A DNA stretch of 64,000 bases from Polaribacter sargassicola (GTDB taxonomy: Bacteria; Bacteroidota; Bacteroidia; Flavobacteriales; Flavobacteriaceae), in assembly GCF_021991835.1 (NCBI RefSeq), contig NZ_JAHDAU010000001.1:496001-560000 (forward strand). The letters are read 5' to 3'. The position numbers were made by a program, and so were the translations under genes. The notes beneath the pieces were generated by a model. The model saw only the letters and a program-made list of their open reading frames with translations, did no database searches and was not told where the DNA came from. Below, one piece after another: positions 51,433 to 60,725 of the stretch; position 1 is the first letter of the stretch, and every line of letters begins with the position of its first letter.

Positions 51433-53001
51433 ATGGCTTTAAAAAACATTAATCCAACAACTACGAGTGCATGGCAAAAAATAACAAATCATTTTGCTGA
51501 GAATAAAAACATCAACATTAAAGATTTAATGAAAGATGAAAATAGAAAAGATGATTTTTCTATAGAGTTAGATGATTTACTTGTGGATTTTTCTAAAAAT
51601 AGAATTACTCAAGAGACTTTAAGTTTGTTGGTAGAATTAGCAGAAGAAGTCGGTTTAAAAGAAGCTATTGAAAGTCAGTTTTCTGGTGAAATAATTAATG
51701 CTACAGAAGGAAGAGCTGTTTTACATACAGCTTTAAGAAGTACATCTGAAGAGCCAGTTTTAGTAAATGGAAAAAATATTAAGCCACAAATACAAACCGC
51801 TTTAAGAAAAATTAAAAGTTTTTCTAATAAAGTAATTTCTGGTAAATGGAAAGGATATACAGGTAAGTCTATTACAGATATTGTAAATGTAGGTATTGGT
51901 GGTTCTGATTTAGGACCAGATATGGTTGTAGAATCTTTACAATTTTATAAAAATCAATTAACAACACACTTTGTGTCTAATGTAGACGGAGACCACGTTT
52001 CTGAAATAATAAAAAAATTAAACCCAGAAACAACACTTTTTGTAATTGTATCAAAAACATTTACAACACAAGAAACTATTTCTAATGCAGAAACACTTAA
52101 AAATTGGTTCTTAAAATCTGCAACTATTTTTGATATTCCTAAACACTTTGTGGCGGTTTCTACAAATTTAGAAGCTGTAGATAGTTTTGGTATCGATAAA
52201 AAGAATGTTTTCCCTATGTGGAATTGGGTTGGAGGTCGTTTTTCATTGTGGTCTGCAGTTGGTTTATCAATTAGTTTATCTGTAGGTTATGATAATTACA
52301 GGTTGCTTTTAGATGGGGCAGAAGAAATGGATATTCATTACAGAAATACAGAATTTAATAAAAATATTCCAGTTGTTTTAGCCTTAATAAGTGTTTGGTA
52401 TAATAATTTTTACTTAGCAGAAACAGAAGCTGTTTTACCTTACTCTCAGTATTTAAAGAAATTACCAGATTATTTACAGCAAGCTATTATGGAAAGTAAT
52501 GGTAAAGGAGTAGATAGAAATGGAGATAAAATAGATTATCAAACAGGTACTATTGTTTGGGGAAGCACGGGTACAAATATGCAACACGCATTTATGCAAT
52601 TAGTGCATCAAGGTACAAAATTGATACCTACAGATTTTATAGGTTATAAAGAGTCATTATATGGCTTAACAGATCATCATAAAAAATTGATGTCTAATTA
52701 TTATGGTCAAATGGAAGCTTTGGCTTTTGGTAAAACCAAAGAAGAAGTTCATTTAGAATTAAAGTTTTCTGGTGATCAAGATAAAATAAATACACTATTA
52801 CCTTTTAAGGTTTTTGAAGGGAATAGACCAAGTAATGCAATTCTTTTCGATAAATTAACACCAAAATCATTAGGTAAGTTAATTGCTTTATATGAGCATA
52901 AAATCTTTACTCAAGGGGTTTTATGGAATATTTATAGCTACGATCAATTTGGAGTTGAGTTAGGAAAGGAATTAGCTAAGAAATTATTAAATAATCAGTA
53001 A
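51433..53001 (+). CDS. pgi: Glucose-6-phosphate isomerase
   Basis: Pgi interconverts glucose-6-phosphate and fructose-6-phosphate. With the ATG at 51433 the protein has 522 aa; an earlier ATG at 51415 overlaps the M23 gene and is less likely. Signatures visible are [48 protein letters not shown] and the late [18 protein letters not shown]. The preceding stop is 4 bp upstream, so the M23 gene and pgi are likely co-transcribed. Confidence 0.97.
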   Translation: MALKNINPTTTSAWQKITNHFAENKNINIKDLMKDENRKDDFSIELDDLLVDFSKNRITQETLSLLVELAEEVGLKEAIESQFSGEIINATEGRAVLHTALRSTSEEPVLVNGKNIKPQIQTALRKIKSFSNKVISGKWKGYTGKSITDIVNVGIGGSDLGPDMVVESLQFYKNQLTTHFVSNVDGDHVSEIIKKLNPETTLFVIVSKTFTTQETISNAETLKNWFLKSATIFDIPKHFVAVSTNLEAVDSFGIDKKNVFPMWNWVGGRFSLWSAVGLSISLSVGYDNYRLLLDGAEEMDIHYRNTEFNKNIPVVLALISVWYNNFYLAETEAVLPYSQYLKKLPDYLQQAIMESNGKGVDRNGDKIDYQTGTIVWGSTGTNMQHAFMQLVHQGTKLIPTDFIGYKESLYGLTDHHKKLMSNYYGQMEALAFGKTKEEVHLELKFSGDQDKINTLLPFKVFEGNRPSNAILFDKLTPKSLGKLIALYEHKIFTQGVLWNIYSYDQFGVELGKELAKKLLNNQ

Positions 53002-53112
53002 AAAATCTATTTTAGTAAAAATAAATCACTGTTTTATTAATTTTGTTGTGTTTTGTTGATAACTATATCGGTTTTTTTATTGCTTACTTTCAGTGTTTAG
53101 GTAAATATTTAT

Positions 53113-53120
53113 TATTTTTG
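53113..53120 (+). promoter_or_regulatory. TonB-dependent receptor promoter -7 element
   Basis: TATTTTTG fits TAnnTTTG. It would give an untranslated leader of about 90 nt before the ATG at 53219, in which no clear structure was seen. Confidence 0.5.
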
Positions 53121-53218
53121 AGCGTCTTAAATTTTTGTTAAAGCTTAACATTAAGTTAACACGCGTAAAATGCAAAAGAGACAATTTTGCAGAACATTTA
53201 ATAATATAAAATTAAACA

Positions 53219-55777
53219 ATGAAAAATTTTAAAAACTTATTATTTGTAGCACTGTTTTTTATAACAGCTACAGTTTTAGGACAAACTAAAATTACTGGTA
53301 CGGTTGTAGATGATACAAACCAACCATTACCAGGCGCAAGTGTTGTTGTAAAAGGTACAACAAACGGAACATCAACAGACTTTGATGGAAAATTCACTTT
53401 AAATGCTAAAACAGACTCAGGTAGCCTTGTAGTTTCTTTTGTTGGGTTTAAAGCTAAAGAAGTTTCTTTTTCATCATCTAAATCTAATGTAGGAACAATT
53501 GTTTTAATTGAAGATGCAGGAGCTTTAGATGAAATTGTAGTTACTGCTACATCATTTGCTATTGATAGAAAAACTCCAGTTGCAGTTTCTACTGTTAAAG
53601 CTGCAGATATTGAAAGAAAATTAGGATCTCAAGAATTTCCAGAGGTTTTAAAATCTACTCCAGGGGTATATGCTACTAAATCTGGTGGTGGTTTTGGTGA
53701 TGGTCGTATTAACTTACGTGGGTTTAACTCTGTAAACGTTGCGGTAATGATTAATGGTGTACCTGTAAACGATATGGAAAACGGAGCAGTTTATTGGTCT
53801 AACTGGGCTGGTTTATCTGATGTAACAGCAGCAATGCAAGTTCAAAGAGGTTTAGGAGCTTCTAAAGTTGCCGTGCCTTCTATTGGTGGTACAATTAATA
53901 TTTTATCTAAAACTTCTGAAATTGAAAAAGGTGGTAGCGTTATTGCTTCTACTGGTAACGATGGTTACCAAAAAGCTGGTTTTACTTTATCTACAGGTTT
54001 AATGGATAATGGTTTTGCTGCTACTGTATCTTTTGCTAAGATTGAAGGTGAAGGTTATATAGATGGTACAGAATTTAAAGGTTACAATTACTTTGTAAAT
54101 TTATCTAAAGTATTAAACGAAAGCCATAAATTATCTCTTACTTCTTTTGGAGCACCACAAAGACATGGTCAAAGACAAAACAGAAGTACAATAGAAACTT
54201 ATAGAAACGCAGAGTCTGGAAATAAATTTAACCCAGATTGGGGTTATAAAAACGGACAAGTTGTTCATATAGAAGATAACTTCTATCACAAATCTCAAAC
54301 TTCTTTAAACCACTATTGGACAATAAGTGATAAATCTTCATTGTCTACTGCAGCCTACGTTTCTTGGGGTTCTGGTGGTGGAGGTGGTACCGCTGGTGAT
54401 AATACAGCTTTATTTAATGTTAGAATTGGTGGAGATGATCAACCAGTAGACTTAGATAATATTGTTGAAATTAATCAAGCAAACGGTGCAGATGGTTCTG
54501 AAGCAATTTTAAGAGCATCTTTTAACGATCACGTATGGTATGGTGTTTTATCTACGTTTAATACTGAAATTTCAGACAACTTTAATTTAGTTGCTGGTGT
54601 AGACTGGAGATCTTATACAGGTAAACACTATAGAGAAGTAACAGATTTATTAGGAGGTCAATTCTTCTTAGATGATTCTGATATTAACAATCCAAATGCA
54701 GCTTTACAAGTAGGTGATAAATATTCTTACTATAATGACGGTAATGTAGGTTGGTTAGGTTTCTTCGGTCAATTAGAATATGATGCAGATAGCTTTAATG
54801 CATTTGTTTCTACGTCTTTCCAAAATACTTCTTACCAAAGAGTAGATTATTTTCAATATACTCCAGAAGATGAAAATAGAACATCAGATAAATATAGTTT
54901 TCAAGGATATAGTATTAAAGGAGGGGCTAACTATAATTTAGATAGCCATAACAATATCTTCGCAAATATTGGTTACTTTGAAAGACCAGCAGATTTTGAT
55001 GCAGTTTTTACAAACTTTAACAACGTAGATATTAATGAGAATGCAGAAAATCAAAAGATTTTTAGTATTGAATTAGGTTATGGTTTAAGAAGCGAAAAAT
55101 TTGCAGCTAACATAAACTTATACAGAACTAAATGGAGCGATAGAACATTTACAGAAACATTACCTAGTTTTGTAGCAGGACAAGATGATTTTACAGCAAA
55201 TATTTTAGGAGTTGATGCAATACATCAAGGTGCAGAGTTTGATTTTACTTACAAACCTTCAGATAAATTAACAGTTACAGGTATGTTATCTTTAGGAGAC
55301 TGGAAATGGGATAATGATATTTTAGATACACCAATCTTTGATGGTGATCAAAACCAAGTAGCTACAGTAGATTTATTAATTAAAGACTTAAAAGTTGCCG
55401 ATGCTGCACAAACAACAGCTGCATTAGGTTTATTATACAAATTTTGGGATAAAACAAGTATTACTGTAGATTATAACTACTTTGCTAATCTTTATGCAGA
55501 CTTTAACATCTTAGGAAGTGCTAACTTTACTGAAACAGGAGAGGATAAAGAAGAAAGCGAAAGGATTGATAATACTTGGAAAGCACCTAACTATAGTACT
55601 TTTGACGCAAGTTTACGTCACGGATTTAGTTTAGGTCAATTCGACGCTACTGTTACAGCTCGTGTTAACAATATATTTGATACAGAATATATTGCAGATG
55701 CTACAGATGCTGATGATCCATTAGTATACTTTGGATTTGGAAGAACTTACAATTTAGGATTAAAAATTAATTTTTAA
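53219..55777 (+). CDS. TonB-dependent receptor with carboxypeptidase-D-like N-terminal domain
   Basis: This outer-membrane receptor has 852 aa. A signal peptide ends near LGQ (about 21), followed by a CarboxypepD_reg-like domain (about 25-100: GTVVDDTNQPLPGASVVVKG), a plug (about 110-230: DEIVVTATS, PGVYATKSGG, RINLRGFNS, MINGVPVNDMENG) and the 22-strand barrel ending in YNLGLKINF with terminal F. Its length is closer to siderophore-type receptors than to SusC proteins (about 1,000 aa). It is paired with a modular lipoprotein gene 12 bp downstream, probably its surface partner. The substrate is unknown. Confidence 0.92.
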   Translation: MKNFKNLLFVALFFITATVLGQTKITGTVVDDTNQPLPGASVVVKGTTNGTSTDFDGKFTLNAKTDSGSLVVSFVGFKAKEVSFSSSKSNVGTIVLIEDAGALDEIVVTATSFAIDRKTPVAVSTVKAADIERKLGSQEFPEVLKSTPGVYATKSGGGFGDGRINLRGFNSVNVAVMINGVPVNDMENGAVYWSNWAGLSDVTAAMQVQRGLGASKVAVPSIGGTINILSKTSEIEKGGSVIASTGNDGYQKAGFTLSTGLMDNGFAATVSFAKIEGEGYIDGTEFKGYNYFVNLSKVLNESHKLSLTSFGAPQRHGQRQNRSTIETYRNAESGNKFNPDWGYKNGQVVHIEDNFYHKSQTSLNHYWTISDKSSLSTAAYVSWGSGGGGGTAGDNTALFNVRIGGDDQPVDLDNIVEINQANGADGSEAILRASFNDHVWYGVLSTFNTEISDNFNLVAGVDWRSYTGKHYREVTDLLGGQFFLDDSDINNPNAALQVGDKYSYYNDGNVGWLGFFGQLEYDADSFNAFVSTSFQNTSYQRVDYFQYTPEDENRTSDKYSFQGYSIKGGANYNLDSHNNIFANIGYFERPADFDAVFTNFNNVDINENAENQKIFSIELGYGLRSEKFAANINLYRTKWSDRTFTETLPSFVAGQDDFTANILGVDAIHQGAEFDFTYKPSDKLTVTGMLSLGDWKWDNDILDTPIFDGDQNQVATVDLLIKDLKVADAAQTTAALGLLYKFWDKTSITVDYNYFANLYADFNILGSANFTETGEDKEESERIDNTWKAPNYSTFDASLRHGFSLGQFDATVTARVNNIFDTEYIADATDADDPLVYFGFGRTYNLGLKINF

Positions 55778-55789
55778 AAAATTAACAAA

Positions 55790-57436
55790 ATGAAAAAAAT
55801 ATTTTATTCATTAGCAATATTTTCATTGTTATTCACAGCTTGTGAAAACCCAATGGAAGACATTTATGAAGAAATCGATGCAAATCCTTCAGCAATCGTA
55901 GGTGACGTAACTTATACGGTTACTGATGAAGATTATGAAGAGTTTGGATTAACATATGGTAGCTTTAACTCAGAAGATGAGGCAAAAGAAATATTTCCTG
56001 GTTTTTTAACAGAAAAATATCCTGTATGGGGTAAAGGTTCTTCTGCTTTAATAGAATATAAATTATATATTGGTAATGCACCAGGTATTAGTGATTATAC
56101 TTATGCAGATGAATATTCTTTAGCAGTTACAGATTACCCTGGAAGCTTAGAAAATGCAGTAGCATTTTATCAAGACGAAAATTCAGCAGATTATATACCA
56201 GCTACTTTAGAAGATAACTTTACAACTGCTGAAGAAGGAGATGTAGTTTTAGCTAAATATAGCCAATATGTTGGAGAAACAGAAAACGGAATTACTGAGT
56301 TTCACTCAGCAGATTTTGCAGGTGCAGGTACTTTATTAGATTATGAAGCTATTAGTGTTAGTGGAGACCAAACATGGTACGGTACAAACTATGGTGCAAA
56401 AGTAACAGGTTATGATGGTGGTACCTTTGAAAACGAAGACTGGTTAATATCACCAGATATCGATTTATCTAGCTTTCCTAACGCTACTTTTCAAACTACA
56501 CAGATTTTTAACTATGGAGACCCTTCAGGTTTTAGTGTTTTAATTTCAACTGACTATACAGACGATGTTACTACAGCTACTTGGGATGTTATAGAGTTAA
56601 CTAATGTACCTGATGGAACTAGCTGGGATGAATTTTTATCTGAAGAGTATAGCCTAGCAGCATATAATGGAGAAACTATTAATATAGCCTTTAAATATAT
56701 TTCTACTGTAGATGATGCAGGAACTTATGAAATTGTAGATGTTTCTTTAAAAGCTTCTGGTGTTGAAGGTGAAACTATGGATGTAGCAGAATTCTATACT
56801 TTTGATGGTTCTGCTTGGGAGTTATCTGAAGATGTATACTATTTAAGTGATGCAGATTTCGATTCTATGGGAGAAGGAGATGATCAACCAGGTGAATACA
56901 ATAACTTTGGTAGTTCTATTTCACCAGATGATTATTTACCAACTTTCTTAAGTATAAAATATCCTTATGCACAAGAAGGAGATGCTTTAGATGTAATCTA
57001 CAAGTATTACTCTAGTTCATCTGGAGCTCAATTAAGAGGAAACCTTTATACTTTTACTTCTGGTGTTTGGACAGGTTATGAATCTACTATAGAAACTACT
57101 TTACAATTAGGACATGACGGTACAACTTGGGTGCCAGATAATACTATTAAATATGAGTTAACAGGTGCAGATTATACTTTAATAGCAGATACTTATAGAG
57201 ATGTAGCTGGTTATTCTGGTGCAGTTGGTAACTTAGAAAACTATGGTAACATTAGTACTTTTAACTGGGATGAGGATCAAATTGATGCAGCAATAAATAC
57301 TGTTATCGAGGCTCGTTACCCAGGTTTAGAAGAAGGACAAAAATTTGCAATTACTATTTATGTTTACGATGGGTCTTCTCATAACATAACTATTAATTAC
57401 ATTAAAGAAGAAGGAGTTTACGTAAGAAACGAATAA
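55790..57436 (+). CDS. Modular surface lipoprotein with choice-of-anchor-J-like domain and three repeats
   Basis: This 548-aa lipoprotein has anchor C18 (LLFTAC) and an acidic mature part. Three related modules are visible, at about 38-110 (YTVTDEDYEEFGL), about 350-440 (YYLSDADFDSMGE) and about 455-548 (YELTGADYTLIAD). Each has a later [FY]-x3-KYP or RYP segment followed by a V/I-x-Y-x-[YL]-Y strand. Between the first two lies a jelly-roll of the choice-of-anchor-J/DUF5017 type (about 165-325: WLISPDIDLSSFPNATFQ). It probably forms a surface complex with the TonB receptor encoded before it. It is not a SusD-like helical protein. Confidence 0.83.
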   Translation: MKKIFYSLAIFSLLFTACENPMEDIYEEIDANPSAIVGDVTYTVTDEDYEEFGLTYGSFNSEDEAKEIFPGFLTEKYPVWGKGSSALIEYKLYIGNAPGISDYTYADEYSLAVTDYPGSLENAVAFYQDENSADYIPATLEDNFTTAEEGDVVLAKYSQYVGETENGITEFHSADFAGAGTLLDYEAISVSGDQTWYGTNYGAKVTGYDGGTFENEDWLISPDIDLSSFPNATFQTTQIFNYGDPSGFSVLISTDYTDDVTTATWDVIELTNVPDGTSWDEFLSEEYSLAAYNGETINIAFKYISTVDDAGTYEIVDVSLKASGVEGETMDVAEFYTFDGSAWELSEDVYYLSDADFDSMGEGDDQPGEYNNFGSSISPDDYLPTFLSIKYPYAQEGDALDVIYKYYSSSSGAQLRGNLYTFTSGVWTGYESTIETTLQLGHDGTTWVPDNTIKYELTGADYTLIADTYRDVAGYSGAVGNLENYGNISTFNWDEDQIDAAINTVIEARYPGLEEGQKFAITIYVYDGSSHNITINYIKEEGVYVRNE

Positions 57437-57460
57437 ACTCTCTAATTTATAAAATTCATA

Positions 57461-57490
57461 AAACCACCTCGATAGAGGTGGTTTTTTTTT
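57461..57490 (+). terminator. Terminator of the receptor-lipoprotein operon
   Basis: AAACCACCTC (57461-57470), GATA loop, GAGGTGGTTT (57475-57484), T run to 57490. Confidence 0.9.
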
Positions 57491-57535
57491 ATATAAAATT
57501 AGTAACTTTACGTTTTTATAAATCAAATTAGTATC

Positions 57536-57961
57536 ATGAAAGATATACATTCGTATTGGGCGTATTTAGTATTAGCTATTTTAATCTTTGCAGTTTTTAA
57601 TGCTATTACAGGAGTTGTTAAAAAAAAATCATTTACAGATAAAGATTTAAGAATAGGTTTATTTGCTTTAATTGTATCACATATTCAACTATTGTTAGGT
57701 TTAGGTTGGTATTTTATGTCGCCTTGGTTTAAAGCTTTAAAAAGTGATGCAGGAGAAGTAATGGCAAACAAAGCAGCAAGATTATTATCTGTAGAACACC
57801 CAATAATGATGCTTATTGCCATTGTTTTAATAACAATAGGTTGGTCTAAACATAAAAAGAAAACAGAAGCTATTAATAAGTTTAAAACATTTGCAATCTT
57901 TTATGGTATTGCTTTGTTATTAATTCTTTCTAAGATTCCTTGGAGTAACTGGTTTATATAA
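57536..57961 (+). CDS. Four-helix membrane protein, cytochrome-b-like
   Basis: This 141-aa inner-membrane protein has four hydrophobic helices (about 8-28, 42-63, 88-105, 117-135). Histidines H49 (VSHIQLLLGL) and H89 (VEHPIMM) lie in helices 2 and 3, the kind of pair that can bind haem. Similar small proteins are widespread in Bacteroidetes and are often annotated as cytochrome B or hypothetical. It overlaps the next gene by one base. Function unproven. Confidence 0.75.
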   Translation: MKDIHSYWAYLVLAILIFAVFNAITGVVKKKSFTDKDLRIGLFALIVSHIQLLLGLGWYFMSPWFKALKSDAGEVMANKAARLLSVEHPIMMLIAIVLITIGWSKHKKKTEAINKFKTFAIFYGIALLLILSKIPWSNWFI

Positions 57962-58689
57962 TGAAAATTTTAAGCTACATATTATCACCAATTTTTGCAT
58001 TAGTTTTTTATTTGCTTTTAATTATTTTTCATCCCATACAATGGATTGGATTAAAATTAGGAGGAGTAAAAGGTCATCAAAAAGTAGTGAATATTATGAA
58101 CTTTTTTTTGGTTAAAAGTTTATTGATTTTGGGAGTTACTGTGCGTGTAAAAAATGAACAAAATATCCCTAAAAATGTATCAATAATATTTGTTTCTAAC
58201 CATCAATCAATGTTTGATATACCACCAATTATATGGTATTTTAGAAAACACATACCAAAATTTGTTTCTAAAAAAGAGTTAGGTAAAGGTATACCAAGTA
58301 TATCTTTTAATTTAAGGCACGGTGGTGCGGCACTAATAGATAGAAAAGACCCAAAACAAGCAATTTCAGAATTGATGAACTTTTCTAAAAATATAAATAA
58401 AAACAAGTGGTCTGCAACTATTTTTCCTGAAGGAACAAGAAGCAAAACAGGTAAACCTAAAAGTTTTGCGATAAATGGGTTAAAAGTTTTGACCAAGTTT
58501 AATAAAGAAGGATATGTTGTACCTTTAACAATTAATAATTCGTGGAAAGTTTTTAAATATGGTAAATTTCCATTAGGTATAGGTAGTCCTATAACAATTG
58601 AAACTCATAAACCAATAAAAATTAACTCTTTACCTTTTAACGAATTGCTAGAGCAAACAGAAAAAGTAATTAAAGAACACATAAAATAG
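57961..58689 (+). CDS. plsC: 1-acyl-sn-glycerol-3-phosphate acyltransferase
   Basis: PlsC acylates lysophosphatidic acid to phosphatidic acid at the inner membrane. The protein has 242 aa and an N-terminal hydrophobic segment (about 5-25). The acyltransferase motifs are SNHQSMFDIPP (H-x4-D) near residue 80 and FPEGTRSKTGKP near 157. The neighbouring acyl-ACP desaturase gene 7 bp downstream makes a lipid-synthesis pair. Confidence 0.93.
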   Translation: MKILSYILSPIFALVFYLLLIIFHPIQWIGLKLGGVKGHQKVVNIMNFFLVKSLLILGVTVRVKNEQNIPKNVSIIFVSNHQSMFDIPPIIWYFRKHIPKFVSKKELGKGIPSISFNLRHGGAALIDRKDPKQAISELMNFSKNINKNKWSATIFPEGTRSKTGKPKSFAINGLKVLTKFNKEGYVVPLTINNSWKVFKYGKFPLGIGSPITIETHKPIKINSLPFNELLEQTEKVIKEHIK

Positions 58690-58696
58690 GATAATT

Positions 58697-59677
58697 ATGT
58701 CTATATATAACGTAAGAAAAGAAGTAATGTTAACGCTAGAAAAAAGTATGGACCGTTTTATGGAAAAGTACTTAATTCCAGCAGAAAAAATATGGCAGCC
58801 TACAGACTTTTTACCAAACTCGCAAAAAGATTCTTTTATTACAGAAGTAGAAGAAATAAGAGAGTTATCTAAAGAATTACACGATGATTTTTGGGTGGTT
58901 TTAGTAGGAGATACCATTACAGAAGAAGCTTTGCCAACTTATGAATCTTGGTTGTTAGATTTAGACGGTGTTTCTCAAGATCCAGATAATAGCTGGGCAA
59001 AATGGGTAAGAACTTGGACAGCAGAAGAAAATAGACATGGTGATGTTTTAAACAAATACTTATATTTATCTGGGCGTGTTAACATGCGCGAAGTAGAAAT
59101 ATCTACACAACATTTAATTGCAGATGGGTTTGATATTGGTACATCAACAGATCCGTATAAAAACTTTGTTTATACAAGTTTTCAAGAATTAGCAACATAC
59201 ATTTCTCATAACAATGTAGCAAAAATTGCACGTAAAAAAGGACATAAAGCATTGGCTAAAATGTCTAAAATTATTGCAGGTGATGAAATGCGTCATCACC
59301 AAGCATATACAGAATTTGTAAGAGAAATATTTAAAATAGATCCTAGTGAAATGATGTTGGCTTTCCAACACATGATGAAATATAAAATTGTAATGCCTGC
59401 AATGCATTTAAGAGAATCTTTTAATGAAAAAGGAACCTTATTTGACGATTTTTCTGCGGTTGCCCAAAGAATAGGTGTTTACACAGGTTTCGATTATGTA
59501 GATATTTTAAAGAAATTAAATACTGCTTGGGAAATTGATAAAATTACAAATCTAACTCCTGAAGCTGAAAAAGCTAGAGATTATCTAATGAAATTACCAG
59601 ACAGAATGTATAGAATTACAGAAAGAATTGTAGTGCCAGATACAAAGTTTGAGTTTAAATGGATGATACCAAGTTAG
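58697..59677 (+). CDS. Acyl-ACP desaturase (ferritin-like di-iron)
   Basis: This soluble desaturase of the plant stearoyl-ACP desaturase type has 326 aa. Di-iron ligands are visible as two E-x2-H motifs, EENRHG near residue 113 and DEMRHH near 197, with further Glu residues in EEIRELSKELHDD. It introduces a double bond into acyl chains bound to acyl carrier protein, needs a ferredoxin and oxygen, and helps membrane fluidity in cold water. It is co-transcribed with plsC and followed by a terminator. Confidence 0.93.
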   Translation: MSIYNVRKEVMLTLEKSMDRFMEKYLIPAEKIWQPTDFLPNSQKDSFITEVEEIRELSKELHDDFWVVLVGDTITEEALPTYESWLLDLDGVSQDPDNSWAKWVRTWTAEENRHGDVLNKYLYLSGRVNMREVEISTQHLIADGFDIGTSTDPYKNFVYTSFQELATYISHNNVAKIARKKGHKALAKMSKIIAGDEMRHHQAYTEFVREIFKIDPSEMMLAFQHMMKYKIVMPAMHLRESFNEKGTLFDDFSAVAQRIGVYTGFDYVDILKKLNTAWEIDKITNLTPEAEKARDYLMKLPDRMYRITERIVVPDTKFEFKWMIPS

Positions 59678-59823
59678 TATTATAAGGTGTTTCTTACTTT
59701 CTGCTATGTCTTTTTGTAAAAAAAAAGGATTTTATTTAAAGTATAGCGTATTCAGCATTTCAACAAAAATATTAAAACGGAGTTAAATAAGAATAAACTT
59801 ATTTACGAGCTTTTAGAAAACGT

Positions 59824-59860
59824 AAAAAACCTTCAAAGTTTATATTTTGAAGGTTTTTTT
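59824..59860. terminator. Bidirectional terminator
   Basis: AACCTTCAAA (59828-59837) pairs with TTTGAAGGTT (59846-59855), A run before and T run after. It separates the desaturase gene from the converging hydrolase gene. Confidence 0.88.
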
Positions 59861-59876
59861 GTATTTAAAATTTCAG

Positions 59877-60656
59877 TTATTCTAAAGTAAAAGCATCTTT
59901 ATCGTTTAAAAAACCTAACTTTTTTCTCGCTAATTCTTGCTTGGGTTTTTGCAAAATGTTTGTAATTGTACCAACAGAATTATCTTCTATTTTAGAAATT
60001 TCATCACCCAAATAATCTATAATTAAAGAGTTTCCAGAATATTCATAATCGTTTATATCTTTACCAGTTCTGTTTACGCCAATAACGTAACTCATATTTT
60101 CTATTGCACGCGATTTAAGAAGTATTTCCCAAGCTTTAATCCTTTTTAAAGGCCAATTAGCAACAAAAATTAAAAGATCATAATTTTCTGCATTTCTTGC
60201 CCAAACAGGAAAACGTAAATCATAACAAATTAACGGGCAAATTTTCCATCCTTTGTAATTTACAATTAGTTTTTCATTTCCAGAAGTGTATACTTTATCT
60301 TCTCCTGCTAAGGTAAACGGATGTTTTTTGTTATAAGTTTCAATCTTGCCAGTTGGATGTACAAAAACCAAACGATTGTAATATTTTTCATTTTCAGAAA
60401 TAACCAAACTACCACAAATAGCAAAGTCATTTTCTATTGCCTTTTTTCGCATCCAAGAAACCGATTTCCCATCCATATTTTCAGCAACTGTTTTAGGATT
60501 CATAGAAAAACCACTTGTAAACATTTCTGGTAATACAACCAAATTAGTCTTTTTGGGTATAGATTTGATTTTTTCTTCAAAAAAAGAAAGATTTTTATCT
60601 GGGTTTTCCCAAATTAAATCTGCTTGAATTCCTACAACTTGCAAAGCATCAGACAT
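59877..60656 (-). CDS. Carbon-nitrogen hydrolase, omega-amidase-like (YafV type)
   Basis: This 259-aa nitrilase-superfamily enzyme has catalytic residues in VVLPEMFTSGF (Glu), NKKHPFTLAGED (Lys) and PLICYDLRFPVW (Cys). The sequence and length match omega-amidases such as E. coli YafV, which hydrolyse alpha-ketoglutaramate and similar alpha-keto amides. It is cytoplasmic. It is divergent from the nuclease gene at 60726 with a 69-bp shared gap. Confidence 0.92.
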   Translation of the reverse strand: MSDALQVVGIQADLIWENPDKNLSFFEEKIKSIPKKTNLVVLPEMFTSGFSMNPKTVAENMDGKSVSWMRKKAIENDFAICGSLVISENEKYYNRLVFVHPTGKIETYNKKHPFTLAGEDKVYTSGNEKLIVNYKGWKICPLICYDLRFPVWARNAENYDLLIFVANWPLKRIKAWEILLKSRAIENMSYVIGVNRTGKDINDYEYSGNSLIIDYLGDEISKIEDNSVGTITNILQKPKQELARKKLGFLNDKDAFTLE

Positions 60657-60725
60657 TAAAATAATTTTAAAATTAAAAGACGTATAAAAGTAAGTTTTTG
60701 TAATTTAGAAAACCAAAAAAATGCC

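Noticed and set aside
55790..57436. Calling the lipoprotein SusD-like
   Set aside because: It lacks SusD helical repeats; the sequence is acidic and beta-rich with a choice-of-anchor-J-like centre.
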